Positions 7,268 through 14,755 of a stretch of 25,747 nucleotides of DNA are shown piece by piece; positions within the stretch are counted from its first letter, which is position 1; the number at the start of each line of letters is the position of its first letter. Source of the DNA: an uncultured Christensenella sp. (GTDB lineage Bacteria; Bacillota; Clostridia; Christensenellales; Pumilibacteraceae); assembly GCA_910577995.1 (NCBI GenBank), contig CAJTND010000015.1:1-25747 (forward strand), given 5' to 3'. Below the pieces are notes generated by a model, which searched no databases, was not told where the DNA came from, and saw only the letters and a program-made list of their open reading frames with translations. Both the position numbers and the translations under genes were made by a program.

Positions 7268-8559
7268 ACGTAACGTCGGCGGGGCTCGCGCGCGCGGGCT
7301 ACGCCGATACATGGGTTTCCGGTTTTCTGTGCGGCGGACTTTTGTCCGGACTCGATTCGGTGCTCAGCTTCATACCGCAGGTAATGCTGTTGTATTTGTT
7401 TTTATCCATACTCGAGGACACGGGTTATATGGCGCGAGTCGCGTTCATACTCGACCGCGCGTGCAGGCGGTTCGGGCTGTCGGGCAAAGCGTTTATGCCG
7501 CTCCTGATGTGCTTCGGTTGCGCCGTGCCCGGCATAATAGCGACAAAGGCGTTGGAGGACGAAAAGGAGCGTCGGCTCACCATAATGCTTTCCCCGTTCT
7601 TTTCGTGCGGCGCGAAGCTGCCCATATGGGCGACTTTCGCGGGCGTTATGGCCAATACTTACTGGTCGGGCTACGGCGATCTTGCCGTGTTCGTCATGTA
7701 TTTGATGGGCATCGCCGTTGCGGTGCTTGCTGCGGTCCTGCTCAAATCTACTGCGCTCAAAGGCGATACGCCGCCGTTCATCATGGAGCTGCCTGCGTAC
7801 CACCGTCCGCAGCTGCGCTCGACGCTTTTGCACCTCTGGGATAAGCTCAAGCATTTCGTGACGCGCGCGGGCACTGTCATCGCCGCGTCGATAATAGTCA
7901 TCTGGTTCTTGTCGTCGTTCGGCAAGGGCGGATACTGCGATATCAACGACAGCATCATAGGCTATATCGGGCGCGGTCTGCAATACCTGTTCTATCCGAT
8001 ATTCGCCGCGCCCAACGGGTTCACGTCCGCCGCCGCGCAGAGCGATTATGCCTGGCGGCTGGTCGTTGCGGCGATGACCGGTCTGATAGCGAAAGAGATG
8101 GTCGTCGCTACGCTCGGCACGATGGCGGGGCTCGACGGCGACGCTATCCTCGACGGCAGCGCGTCCGCGGCGGACAGCGAGGCGTTCAACGCGATGCTCG
8201 GCACTATGACGCCTGCGGCGATGTTCGCGTATATGGCGTTCAATCTGTTCAGCGTGCCGTGCATGGCGGCGGTCGGCGCGGCGATTGGCGAGCTCAACTC
8301 GAAAAGAAAATCCGCGCAGGCGATACTGTTTTGGCTGATAACGTCGTATGCGGTTAGCTTTACGGTTTTTTGGCTGGGCAACTTCGGCACTTACATGTAC
8401 CCGATGAGCATAGTCGTCGCTCTTTTGATAGCCGCGGCGGTAGGCTTTGCGATTTTTAAGATCGTTAAGAATAAACGCAAGGTCGGGAGCATGCGGCTCG
8501 CGGCGGCGGAAAGCGCGGCGACGGTAACTTCGACGAGCGAGGAGGGCGACGGGGAATGA
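7183..8559 (+). CDS. feoB: FeoB ferrous iron transporter, membrane part (frameshifted from 6206)
   Basis: This frame carries the whole FeoB permease: VPSLGVWLQSLLGW, LSFIPQVMLLYLFLSILEDTGYMARVAFILDR, the pore motif CFGCAVPGIIATKA, the second gate motif PFFSCGAKLPIWATF, the GTVIAASIIVIW helix and the C-terminal VALLIAAAVGFAIFK helix. The Cys residues and GYMARV segment are those conserved for Fe2+ passage. ATG 7183 is simply the first start in this frame, without a ribosome site. The natural N-terminus is the GTPase domain in the other frame. If translated alone it would be an unregulated pore, which is unlikely to be its real form. It overlaps the next gene by 4 bp (ATGA). Confidence 0.9.
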   Translation: MVEAGDVGVPSLGVWLQSLLGWCTGSLIDVTSAGLARAGYADTWVSGFLCGGLLSGLDSVLSFIPQVMLLYLFLSILEDTGYMARVAFILDRACRRFGLSGKAFMPLLMCFGCAVPGIIATKALEDEKERRLTIMLSPFFSCGAKLPIWATFAGVMANTYWSGYGDLAVFVMYLMGIAVAVLAAVLLKSTALKGDTPPFIMELPAYHRPQLRSTLLHLWDKLKHFVTRAGTVIAASIIVIWFLSSFGKGGYCDINDSIIGYIGRGLQYLFYPIFAAPNGFTSAAAQSDYAWRLVVAAMTGLIAKEMVVATLGTMAGLDGDAILDGSASAADSEAFNAMLGTMTPAAMFAYMAFNLFSVPCMAAVGAAIGELNSKRKSAQAILFWLITSYAVSFTVFWLGNFGTYMYPMSIVVALLIAAAVGFAIFKIVKNKRKVGSMRLAAAESAATVTSTSEEGDGE

Positions 8560-8855
8560 GACCTTTGGAAATAGTTTTGATCATCTGTATAATTCTGTTC
8601 GTCGGCGGTATCGCCGCATGGAGCATAGCAAAACGCGTGCGCGGGAAAAAGGGCAAGGGCGGCGGCTCGCCGTGCGGCTGCGATTGCGGCGTGTGTTCGG
8701 CTGACTGCGGACGCAAGCCCGCACCGCAAAACGACGACGGCATGCCCGAGATAGCGGTGCGGTCGCTCGTTGCATGCGAGCTTGACGGTATAGCCGATAA
8801 GATGCGCGCCGACGCGGAAAAAAAGTCGGATAGTATTGACAAAAGCAAAGAATAG
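8556..8855 (+). CDS. FeoB-associated Cys-rich membrane protein
   Basis: 99 residues. The start overlaps the feoB stop (ATGA), so translation is coupled. One N-terminal membrane helix (EIVLIICIILFVGGIAAWSIA) is followed by a basic Lys/Arg stretch and the cysteine cluster SPCGCDCGVCSADCG, the hallmark of small Cys-rich proteins encoded right after feoB. These are thought to assist FeoB, perhaps by handling Fe2+ at the inner membrane face, but their biochemistry is poorly known. The C-terminal 55 residues are acidic and hydrophilic, longer than in the usual 50-70 residue members. A consensus promoter for the next gene overlaps the end of this one. Confidence 0.85.
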   Translation: MRPLEIVLIICIILFVGGIAAWSIAKRVRGKKGKGGGSPCGCDCGVCSADCGRKPAPQNDDGMPEIAVRSLVACELDGIADKMRADAEKKSDSIDKSKE

Positions 8856-8864
8856 GCGTATAGT
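8836..8864 (+). promoter_or_regulatory. Promoter of the DIP1984-family gene
   Basis: TTGACA (8836-8841), a 17-bp spacer and TATAGT (8859-8864). A second TATAGT follows at 8869. It overlaps the last codons of the Cys-rich gene and lies 54 bp before ATG 8918. Confidence 0.85.
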
Positions 8865-8917
8865 ATCGTATAGTAAACAACGATCCGCCGCGGCGGACGA
8901 AAAGGAGAGAAAAGACC

Positions 8918-9382
8918 ATGAGGCTTGCGGAAGCTTTGCTCGAGAGAGCGGACTTGAATACGCGGATAGAATCGATGCGCGGACGGCTTGCCAATAACGC
9001 GCGCTATCAGGAAGGGACGGAGGTCGGCGAGAAACCGACCGAGCTTTTGAAGGAGCTCGATAAGTATTTCGTGCGGTTCGAATACCTCGTCGCCGCTATC
9101 AACAGGACCAACGACGGCACGCGCGCCAAGAACGGCAAAACGCTGTCCGAGCTTATAGCAAAACGCGATGTGCTCGCCAAGCGCGTTTCCGTGCTCAAAG
9201 AGTTTTATCGCAATGTGTCGGCAGTGGTCACGCGCCTTACTCATACCGAAGTAAAGATACTTCCCGCTTACGATATAAACAAACTCCAACGCGATATCGA
9301 CGCATGTTCCAAGGAACTGCGCGAGGTCGATACGCTTTTGCAGGAAAGTAACTGGACGGCGGAGCTTATAGAAAGTAAGTAG
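8918..9382 (+). CDS. DIP1984 family protein (septicolysin-like)
   Basis: 154-residue, mostly helical cytoplasmic protein. ATG 8918 follows AAGGAGAG. The family pattern is plain: MRLAEALLERADLNTRIESMRGRL at the start, a central INRTNDGTRAKNGKTLSELIAKRDVLAKRV segment, and the closing KELREVDTLLQESNWTAEL. Family members have been called septicolysin or simply DIP1984; the cellular role is not established and a toxin role should not be assumed. It has its own promoter and so is separate from the iron operon despite the close spacing. A possible terminator lies 230 bp downstream. Confidence 0.9.
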   Translation: MRLAEALLERADLNTRIESMRGRLANNARYQEGTEVGEKPTELLKELDKYFVRFEYLVAAINRTNDGTRAKNGKTLSELIAKRDVLAKRVSVLKEFYRNVSAVVTRLTHTEVKILPAYDINKLQRDIDACSKELREVDTLLQESNWTAELIESK

Positions 9383-9611
9383 GCTCGTCGGGCGAGCAGG
9401 TAGCGGAAAGCAAAGGCGGACGTCAAGCTCCGCGACGGAGTTATCAGTCGCTCCATTAATTGAGTAATGTGCGCAAGACCGCGATCCCTTTTATTGTAAA
9501 GTCATTACAGTTACATGCGCAATGTTACGATTTAAGATCTTTCATGATTTTTTACCGGACGTCGATTTGTTTAACGCGAGGGCGGGCAAGGGGCATCGCC
9601 TCGGCAAGCAT

Positions 9612-9641
9612 AACGGCGGCGCGATACGCGTCGCCGTTTTT
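9612..9641 (+). terminator. Strong hairpin terminator in intergenic DNA
   Basis: AACGGCG-G-CGCG, loop ATA, CGCG-T-CGCCGTT, then TTTT. The only break is a single G/T pairing in an 11-12 bp stem. It is 230 bp past the DIP1984 stop, so it may end that transcript's long 3' tail or a small RNA. Confidence 0.7.
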
Positions 9642-9677
9642 CATATCGTTATCTGCGCGGCTCGGGATCGAAAAGAT

Positions 9678-9705
9678 GAGATCCCTCGCCGCGCTCGGTA
9701 TGACA
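9678..9705 (-). repeat. 28-bp dispersed repeat (TGTCAnnCCGAGCG type), - orientation
   Basis: Read on the minus strand it begins TGTCATACCGAGCG and ends GATCTC. It has the same length as, and matches 21 of 28 positions with, the element at 5378-5405. Confidence 0.75.
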
Positions 9706-9826
9706 AACCGGGCAGTGTAGGAGTACGGCAAAACGGGCGAGAACGGGGGTATGGTAAATAGGCTTTGCCGTGGTACGGCAATACAAGCATTATTCTAAAC
9801 ACATGTCGCAAAACTTCATAATTATT

Positions 9827-9884
9827 TTTCAATATATTGTGTAAATTGTGTTAATATTTTTTCGCAAACCACAATATATTGTGG
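9827..9884 (+). promoter_or_regulatory. Two NrdR boxes upstream of nrdD
   Basis: CCACAATATATTGTGG (9869-9884) is a perfect palindrome, and TTTCAATATATTGTGT (9827-9842) shares its CAATATATTGTG core. The start-to-start distance is 42 bp, close to four helical turns; NrdR box pairs are more often about three turns apart. NrdR is the general repressor of ribonucleotide reductase genes. The boxes lie just upstream of the -35. Confidence 0.88.
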
Positions 9885-9892
9885 TAAAAGGC

Positions 9893-9921
9893 TTGACACG
9901 CCTATTGCCGTGTGCTATAAT
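9893..9921 (+). promoter_or_regulatory. nrdD promoter
   Basis: TTGACA (9893-9898), a 17-bp spacer and TATAAT (9916-9921), with a TG two bases before the -10 (TGCTATAAT). It is a fully consensus promoter placed just after the NrdR boxes. Confidence 0.92.
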
Positions 9922-9943
9922 GGCAACACTTTCGGAGGTTTAC

Positions 9944-12403
9944 ATGTTTCAAGTAGTCAAAAGAGACGGAAAGACAACTGCGTTTGACATATCCAAGATA
10001 AGTCAGGCGATCAAAAAGGCGTTCGACGCGCAGACCAAGCAGTACAACGATGATATAATCGATCTTATATCGTTGCGCGTTACCGCTGATTTTGCGGGCA
10101 AGGTCAACAACGGGCTTGTCGCGGTCGAGGACGTTCAGGACAGCGTCGAGCGCGTTCTGATACAGTCCGGCTATGCCGACGTCGCCAAAGCGTACATACT
10201 TTACCGCAAGCAGCGCGAGAAGATACGCAACATGAAGTCTACCATCCTCGACTATAAGGATCTTGTAGACAGCTATGTCAAAGCGTCGGATTGGCGCGTC
10301 AAAGAGAACTCGACGGTCACGTACTCGGTCGGCGGACTTATCCTGTCCAACTCGGGCGCGATCACCGCCAACTACTGGCTGAGCGAGATCTACGACGACG
10401 AGATAGCCGCCGCGCACCGCAATGCCGACGTGCATATCCACGACCTTTCCATGCTCACGGGCTATTGCGCGGGCTGGTCGCTGCGTCAGCTCATACAAGA
10501 GGGCTTGGGCGGCATACCGGGCAAGATATCGTCGTCGCCGGCGAGCCATCTTGCGACGCTTTGCAACCAGATGGTCAACTTCCTCGGCATCATGCAGAAC
10601 GAATGGGCGGGCGCGCAGGCGTTCTCGTCGTTCGATACGTATCTCGCGCCGTTCGTCAAGGCGGACAACCTCAGCTTCGGCGAGGTCAAAAAGTGCATCG
10701 AGTCGTTTATCTACGGCGTAAACACGCCGTCGCGCTGGGGCACGCAAGCGCCGTTCAGCAATATCACGCTCGACTGGACGTGCCCGCCCGATCTCGCGGA
10801 GCAGCCCGCGATAGTCGGCGGCAAGCCGCAGGACTTTAAGTACAAGGACTGCAAGAAGGAAATGGATATGGTCAACAAGGCGTTCATCGAGATAATGATC
10901 GAGGGCGACGCCAACGGCCGCGGCTTCCAATACCCGATCCCGACCTATTCCATAACCCGCGATTTCGACTGGTCGGAGACCGAGAACAACAAGCTCCTTT
11001 TTGAAATGGCAGCCAAGTACGGCACGCCTTACTTCTCCAACTACATCAATTCGGACATGGAACCGTCCGACGTGCGCAGTATGTGCTGCCGCCTTCGCCT
11101 CGACCTCCGCGAGCTCCGCAAGAAGTCGGGCGGCTTCTTCGGAAGCGGCGAGAGCACGGGCTCGGTCGGCGTCGTAACGCTCAATATGCCGAGGCTCGCG
11201 TACCTTTCCGCGGACGAGGCGGAGTTCTATACCCGTCTTGACAAGCTGATGGACGTCGCGGCGCGCTCGCTCAAGATCAAGCGCGATATCGTGACCAAGC
11301 TCATGAACGAGGGTCTTTACCCGTACACGCGCAGATACCTCGGCACGTTCGACAACCATTTCTCGACGATAGGTCTTGTCGGTATGAACGAGGCGGGGCT
11401 CAACGCCAAGTGGCTGCGCGCCGACCTTACCGACGTGCGCGTGCAGGAGTTCGCGAAGAACGTACTCAACCACATGCGCGAGCGTTTGGTCATTTATCAA
11501 GAGCAGTACGGCGATCTTTACAACCTCGAAGCTACGCCCGCGGAGTCGACGACTTACCGTCTTGCAAAGCACGACAAGGAGCGTTATCCCGACATCATCA
11601 CCGCCAACGAGGGCGGCACTCCGTACTACACCAACAGCTCGCATCTGCCCGTCGGCTATACCGAGGACGTGTTCTCCGCGCTCGACATACAGGACGAATT
11701 GCAGACGCTCTACACCTCGGGTACTGTTTTCCACACCTTCCTCGGCGAGAAGTTGCCCGATTGGAAAGCGGCGGCGAGGCTTGTCCGCAAGGTCGCGGAA
11801 AATTACAGACTTCCGTACTTCACGCTGTCGCCGACGTATTCCGTATGCCGCGACCACGGCTATATAGCCGGCGAGGTCTACCAATGCCCGAAGTGCGGCA
11901 ACAAGACCGAGGTCAACAGCCGCATAACCGGTTACTACCGTCCCGTTCAGAACTGGAACGACGGCAAAGCTCAGGAGTTCAAGGATCGTTTGGAATACGA
12001 TACCGCCAAGTACGTCACGCCGCACCCGACGCGTCCCAACGTTTCGGCACAGCCCGCGGCGGAGCATGTCGAGCATGCGTTCGCTCAGCAGGCGGCAGCC
12101 GCCGACACGGCGCTTGCCGACCATGCGTGCGTATGCGAAGCGCCGCACGTGACGAGCGAGAAGATACATTATTCGCTGTTCACCACGCCGACCTGTCCCA
12201 ACTGCAAGATAGCGATACCCATGCTCGAAAAAGCGGGTATCGAGGTCGAAGTGATCAACGCGGTCAGCGATCCCGACATGGCGCGCAAGTACGGCGTAAA
12301 GCAAGCGCCGACGCTCGTCGCGACGGACGGCGACAAGTTCGATAAGTACGCGGGCGTCGCGGCTATCAAGAGCTTTATAGACAAAGGAAACGTCAATGCA
12401 TGA
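9944..12403 (+). CDS. nrdD: Anaerobic ribonucleoside-triphosphate reductase with fused C-terminal redoxin domain
   Basis: 819 residues from ATG 9944, after CGGAGG; an in-frame ATG at 9920 overlaps the -10 box and is ruled out. It makes dNTPs from NTPs without oxygen using a glycyl radical. Domains: ATP cone (about 1-90, FQVVKRDGKTTAFDISKI); catalytic barrel with MCCRLRLDLRELRKKSGG, where the family places its radical Cys; zinc site C635-x-x-H638 and C648-x-x-C651; glycyl radical G663 in NSRITGYYRPVQNWNDGK. After a linker of about 65 Ala/His-rich residues comes a redoxin domain (about 743-819) with C751-P-N-C754 and the cis-Pro segment KQAPTLVATDG. Normal NrdD ends near 710-740, so the redoxin is an addition. 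It points to thiol rather than formate as electron source. trxB overlaps its end. No nrdG activase gene is present in the window. Confidence 0.95.
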   Translation: MFQVVKRDGKTTAFDISKISQAIKKAFDAQTKQYNDDIIDLISLRVTADFAGKVNNGLVAVEDVQDSVERVLIQSGYADVAKAYILYRKQREKIRNMKSTILDYKDLVDSYVKASDWRVKENSTVTYSVGGLILSNSGAITANYWLSEIYDDEIAAAHRNADVHIHDLSMLTGYCAGWSLRQLIQEGLGGIPGKISSSPASHLATLCNQMVNFLGIMQNEWAGAQAFSSFDTYLAPFVKADNLSFGEVKKCIESFIYGVNTPSRWGTQAPFSNITLDWTCPPDLAEQPAIVGGKPQDFKYKDCKKEMDMVNKAFIEIMIEGDANGRGFQYPIPTYSITRDFDWSETENNKLLFEMAAKYGTPYFSNYINSDMEPSDVRSMCCRLRLDLRELRKKSGGFFGSGESTGSVGVVTLNMPRLAYLSADEAEFYTRLDKLMDVAARSLKIKRDIVTKLMNEGLYPYTRRYLGTFDNHFSTIGLVGMNEAGLNAKWLRADLTDVRVQEFAKNVLNHMRERLVIYQEQYGDLYNLEATPAESTTYRLAKHDKERYPDIITANEGGTPYYTNSSHLPVGYTEDVFSALDIQDELQTLYTSGTVFHTFLGEKLPDWKAAARLVRKVAENYRLPYFTLSPTYSVCRDHGYIAGEVYQCPKCGNKTEVNSRITGYYRPVQNWNDGKAQEFKDRLEYDTAKYVTPHPTRPNVSAQPAAEHVEHAFAQQAAAADTALADHACVCEAPHVTSEKIHYSLFTTPTCPNCKIAIPMLEKAGIEVEVINAVSDPDMARKYGVKQAPTLVATDGDKFDKYAGVAAIKSFIDKGNVNA

Positions 12404-13283
12404 TCTTATAGTGATCGGCGGCGGAACGGCGGGGCTTAGCGCCGCCGTTTACGCTTGCCGCGCAAACAAGAAAACGCTCGTAATAGAACGCGAGTCGTTC
12501 GGCGGACAGATAACCGCCGCGCCCGTTGTGGAGAACTATCCGGGCATCGGCTCGATCTCGGGCGCGCAGTTCGCGTCCGACCTGTTCGACCAGGCGGAGG
12601 CGCAGGGCGCGCAGTTCGTTTACGAAAACGTTACGGCTATCGAAAAGGGCAGGACGTTCAAGGTAAAGACCGACGGCGGCGAGTACGAGGCGCGCGCCGT
12701 GATAATAGCGGCGGGCTGCGAGCATAAAAAGCTCGGCGCGGTCGGCGAGGACAAGCTGATAGGCTCGGGCGTGAGCTATTGCGCGCTGTGCGACGGCGCG
12801 TTCTTCAAGGATAAAACAGTCGGCGTGGTCGGCGGAGGCAACGCCGCATTCGCCGCGGCTACGTACTTAAAGGACATCGCGAGGACGGTATATCTTATCC
12901 ACCGCAGGAGCGCGTACCGCGCCGAGCCGACGACCGTCGACAAGCTCAGACGCACTGCGCGCGTGCGGTTCCTGCCCAATTCGCGCGTTACCGAAATGAT
13001 AGGCGGCGAGTGCTTAAAAGGCGTCAAGCTCGATATAAACGGCTTGACGCGCACGCTCGCGCTCGACGGACTGTTTATAGCGATAGGACAGCAGCCCGAT
13101 AACGGCGCGTTCGGCGTTGCGCTCGACGGCGACGGTTACATACTCGCGGACGAGCATTGCCGCACCGACGTAAAGGGGATATACGCGATAGGCGATTGCA
13201 GAAAAAAGACCGTAAGACAGCTCACCACCGCGGCGGCGGACGGCGCGATAGCCGTAGCGACCGCGCTCGGCGAGATGTTTTGA
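12396..13283 (+). CDS. trxB: Thioredoxin reductase (FAD, NADPH type)
   Basis: 295 residues. The start overlaps the nrdD end by 8 bp, so the two are translationally coupled. FAD-binding GGGTAGLSAAVYACR (N-terminus), FGGQI and the C-terminal GDCR...QLTTAAADGAIA segment are typical. The redox site is C129-A-L-C132-D (the family norm is CATCD). The second dinucleotide fold is GGGNAAFAAATYL, followed by HRRSAYRA, the HRRxxxR pattern linked to NADPH. Gene position implies that it reduces the redoxin domain fused to NrdD, giving a chain NADPH to FAD to CALC to the CPNC of NrdD to the active-site disulfide. That partnership is inference; it may also serve free thioredoxins elsewhere. A terminator follows. 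Confidence 0.94.
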   Translation: MHDLIVIGGGTAGLSAAVYACRANKKTLVIERESFGGQITAAPVVENYPGIGSISGAQFASDLFDQAEAQGAQFVYENVTAIEKGRTFKVKTDGGEYEARAVIIAAGCEHKKLGAVGEDKLIGSGVSYCALCDGAFFKDKTVGVVGGGNAAFAAATYLKDIARTVYLIHRRSAYRAEPTTVDKLRRTARVRFLPNSRVTEMIGGECLKGVKLDINGLTRTLALDGLFIAIGQQPDNGAFGVALDGDGYILADEHCRTDVKGIYAIGDCRKKTVRQLTTAAADGAIAVATALGEMF

Positions 13284-13290
13284 GCAGGAT

Positions 13291-13318
13291 AAAGACCGCG
13301 TTCACGGCGGTCTTTTAT
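13291..13318 (+). terminator. Terminator after trxB
   Basis: AAAGACCGC (13291-13299), a 7-nt loop, GCGGTCTTT (13307-13315) and a T/A-rich tail. It begins 7 bp after the trxB stop. Confidence 0.9.
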
Positions 13319-13340
13319 TTTGCCCGCGTCCTTTAATCGG

Positions 13341-13369
13341 TTGCATTTGCGGCGGTAAAATGTTACAAT
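13341..13369 (+). promoter_or_regulatory. purF promoter
   Basis: TTGCAT (13341-13346), a 17-bp spacer and TACAAT (13364-13369), with an extended -10 (TGTTACAAT). It lies 32 bp before the GTG start of purF. No riboswitch fold was recognised in the short leader. Confidence 0.8.
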
Positions 13370-13401
13370 ATATACGACAAAACTTTACTCGGAGATAAAT
13401 C

Positions 13402-14754
13402 GTGATACAGGAATACTGCGGAGTAATGGGCGCATACGACTTTGACGGCGGCGACGTCGGGTTCGATCTTTACCACGGGCTGTACTCGTTGCAGCACCGC
13501 GGACAGGAGAGCTGCGGCATAGTCACCAACGCCTATGTAAGGCTAAATACCGTCAAGGGCAAGGGGCTCGTCAACGAGGTCTTTAACAAAGAGAACCTCG
13601 CGACGCTCAAGGGCAATATCGGCGTAGGTCACGTCGGCTACGGCACCAACGAGGACGGTAACGGCATATCGCCCATCGTTTCGCGCTATTGCAAAGGCAC
13701 GATGACCGTTGCGATGAACGGCGTGATAACCAATTACGACGAGCTTAGGTCGGGGCTCGAACAGCGCGGCGCGATATTCCAAAGCCTGAGTCACACGGAA
13801 ATGATAATGAACCTTATCGCCGTGGCGCGCACGCAGACGCACAGCGCGGAGGATGCGGTGCGCGTCGCCGTATCGCAGTTGAAGGGCGCGTTCTCGCTTA
13901 TAGTAATGAGCCCGAAAAAACTGATCGCCGCGCGCGACCCTTACGGTTTCCGTCCGCTGTCGGTAGGCAAGCGCCGCAATACGTATTACTTTACGTCGGA
14001 GACCGCCGCGCTCGACGTTATCCGCGCGGAGCGTCTTTTCGACGTCAAGCCCGGCGAGATAATCAAGATCGACGAAAACGGCGTGACACATTACGACGGC
14101 GTTTCACCGCGCAACGCGCTCTGCGTGTTCGAGTACGTGTATTTCGCGCGTCCCGATTCTTTCCTCGACGACGGAAAGAGCGTATACCGCGCGCGAGTCG
14201 ATATAGGCGGCGAGCTGTACCGCGAACACCCCGTCAAGGCGGATATGGTCGTCGGCGTGCCAGATTCGGGCTTGCATTTCGCGCTCGGGTATTCTTATGC
14301 GAGCGGCATACCTTACGGCGTGGGTCTGGTCAAAAATTCTTATGTCGGCAGGACGTTCATCAGGAACACCGACGAGGTGCGGTACGAGGCAGTTTCCATC
14401 AAGCTCAACCCGTTGCGCAATGCGGTCGAGGGCAAGGATATCGTGCTCGTAGACGACTCGATAGTGCGCGGCACGACCTCCGCCAACCTCGTAAAACTGC
14501 TGAAAGACGGCGGTGCTAAAAAAGTACATATGCGTATCGCGTCGCCGCCGTTTTTGTGGCGGTGCAAGTACGGCACAGATATACCCGACCGCAAGCACCT
14601 GATAGCCGCAAAAAAATCGGTCGACGAGATATGCGAAGCTATCGGCGCGGACTCGCTCGGCTATCTTCCCGTCGATGCGTTCGAGCGAATCGGGCTTTCG
14701 CTTAAAGACCACTGCGCCGCATGCTTTACGGGCGAATACCCCGACGGTAAGTAA
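13402..14754 (+). CDS. purF: Amidophosphoribosyltransferase
   Basis: 450 residues from a GTG start behind CGGAGATAAATC. It catalyses the first committed step of purine synthesis: PRPP plus glutamine to phosphoribosylamine. The N-terminal glutaminase (Ntn) domain begins after a short propeptide: the sequence reads MIQEY then C6-GVMGAYD, so Cys6 becomes the nucleophile after processing. YSLQHRGQESCGI and the GHVGYGTN segment follow. The phosphoribosyltransferase domain has the PRPP loop LVDDSIVRGTT. Cysteines in CVFEYVYFARPDS, LWRCKYGTD and DHCAACF match the iron-sulfur cluster ligands of the Bacillus-type enzyme. It stands apart from other pur genes here. The next gene starts 2 bp after its stop. 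Confidence 0.97.
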   Translation: MIQEYCGVMGAYDFDGGDVGFDLYHGLYSLQHRGQESCGIVTNAYVRLNTVKGKGLVNEVFNKENLATLKGNIGVGHVGYGTNEDGNGISPIVSRYCKGTMTVAMNGVITNYDELRSGLEQRGAIFQSLSHTEMIMNLIAVARTQTHSAEDAVRVAVSQLKGAFSLIVMSPKKLIAARDPYGFRPLSVGKRRNTYYFTSETAALDVIRAERLFDVKPGEIIKIDENGVTHYDGVSPRNALCVFEYVYFARPDSFLDDGKSVYRARVDIGGELYREHPVKADMVVGVPDSGLHFALGYSYASGIPYGVGLVKNSYVGRTFIRNTDEVRYEAVSIKLNPLRNAVEGKDIVLVDDSIVRGTTSANLVKLLKDGGAKKVHMRIASPPFLWRCKYGTDIPDRKHLIAAKKSVDEICEAIGADSLGYLPVDAFERIGLSLKDHCAACFTGEYPDGK

Positions 14755-14755
14755 C

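Larger units (their letters stand above)
9383..9826 (+). other. Gene-poor interval between the DIP1984 gene and nrdD
   Basis: No convincing gene in 440 bp. It holds a strong hairpin with a T-run (9612-9641) and one copy of the 28-bp dispersed repeat (9678-9705). A 30-codon minus-strand frame (9642 down to 9552; MKNGDAYRAAVMLAEAM...) could be the remnant of a lost gene. The other frames look random. Confidence 0.6.

Noticed and set aside
9848..9943. Earlier in-frame starts for nrdD (9848, 9920)
   Set aside because: They overlap the NrdR boxes and the -10 element; ATG 9944 follows CGGAGG and begins the conserved ATP cone.
9902..12304. An 800-codon open frame on the minus strand across nrdD
   Set aside because: It is a mirror of nrdD codon bias in GC-rich DNA. 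The protein is Arg/Val/Leu-rich without motifs, and there is no promoter or ribosome site. nrdD on the plus strand has every expected motif.
13370..13401. Purine riboswitch in front of purF
   Set aside because: The leader between the predicted transcription start and GTG is only about 25 nt, too short for an aptamer.
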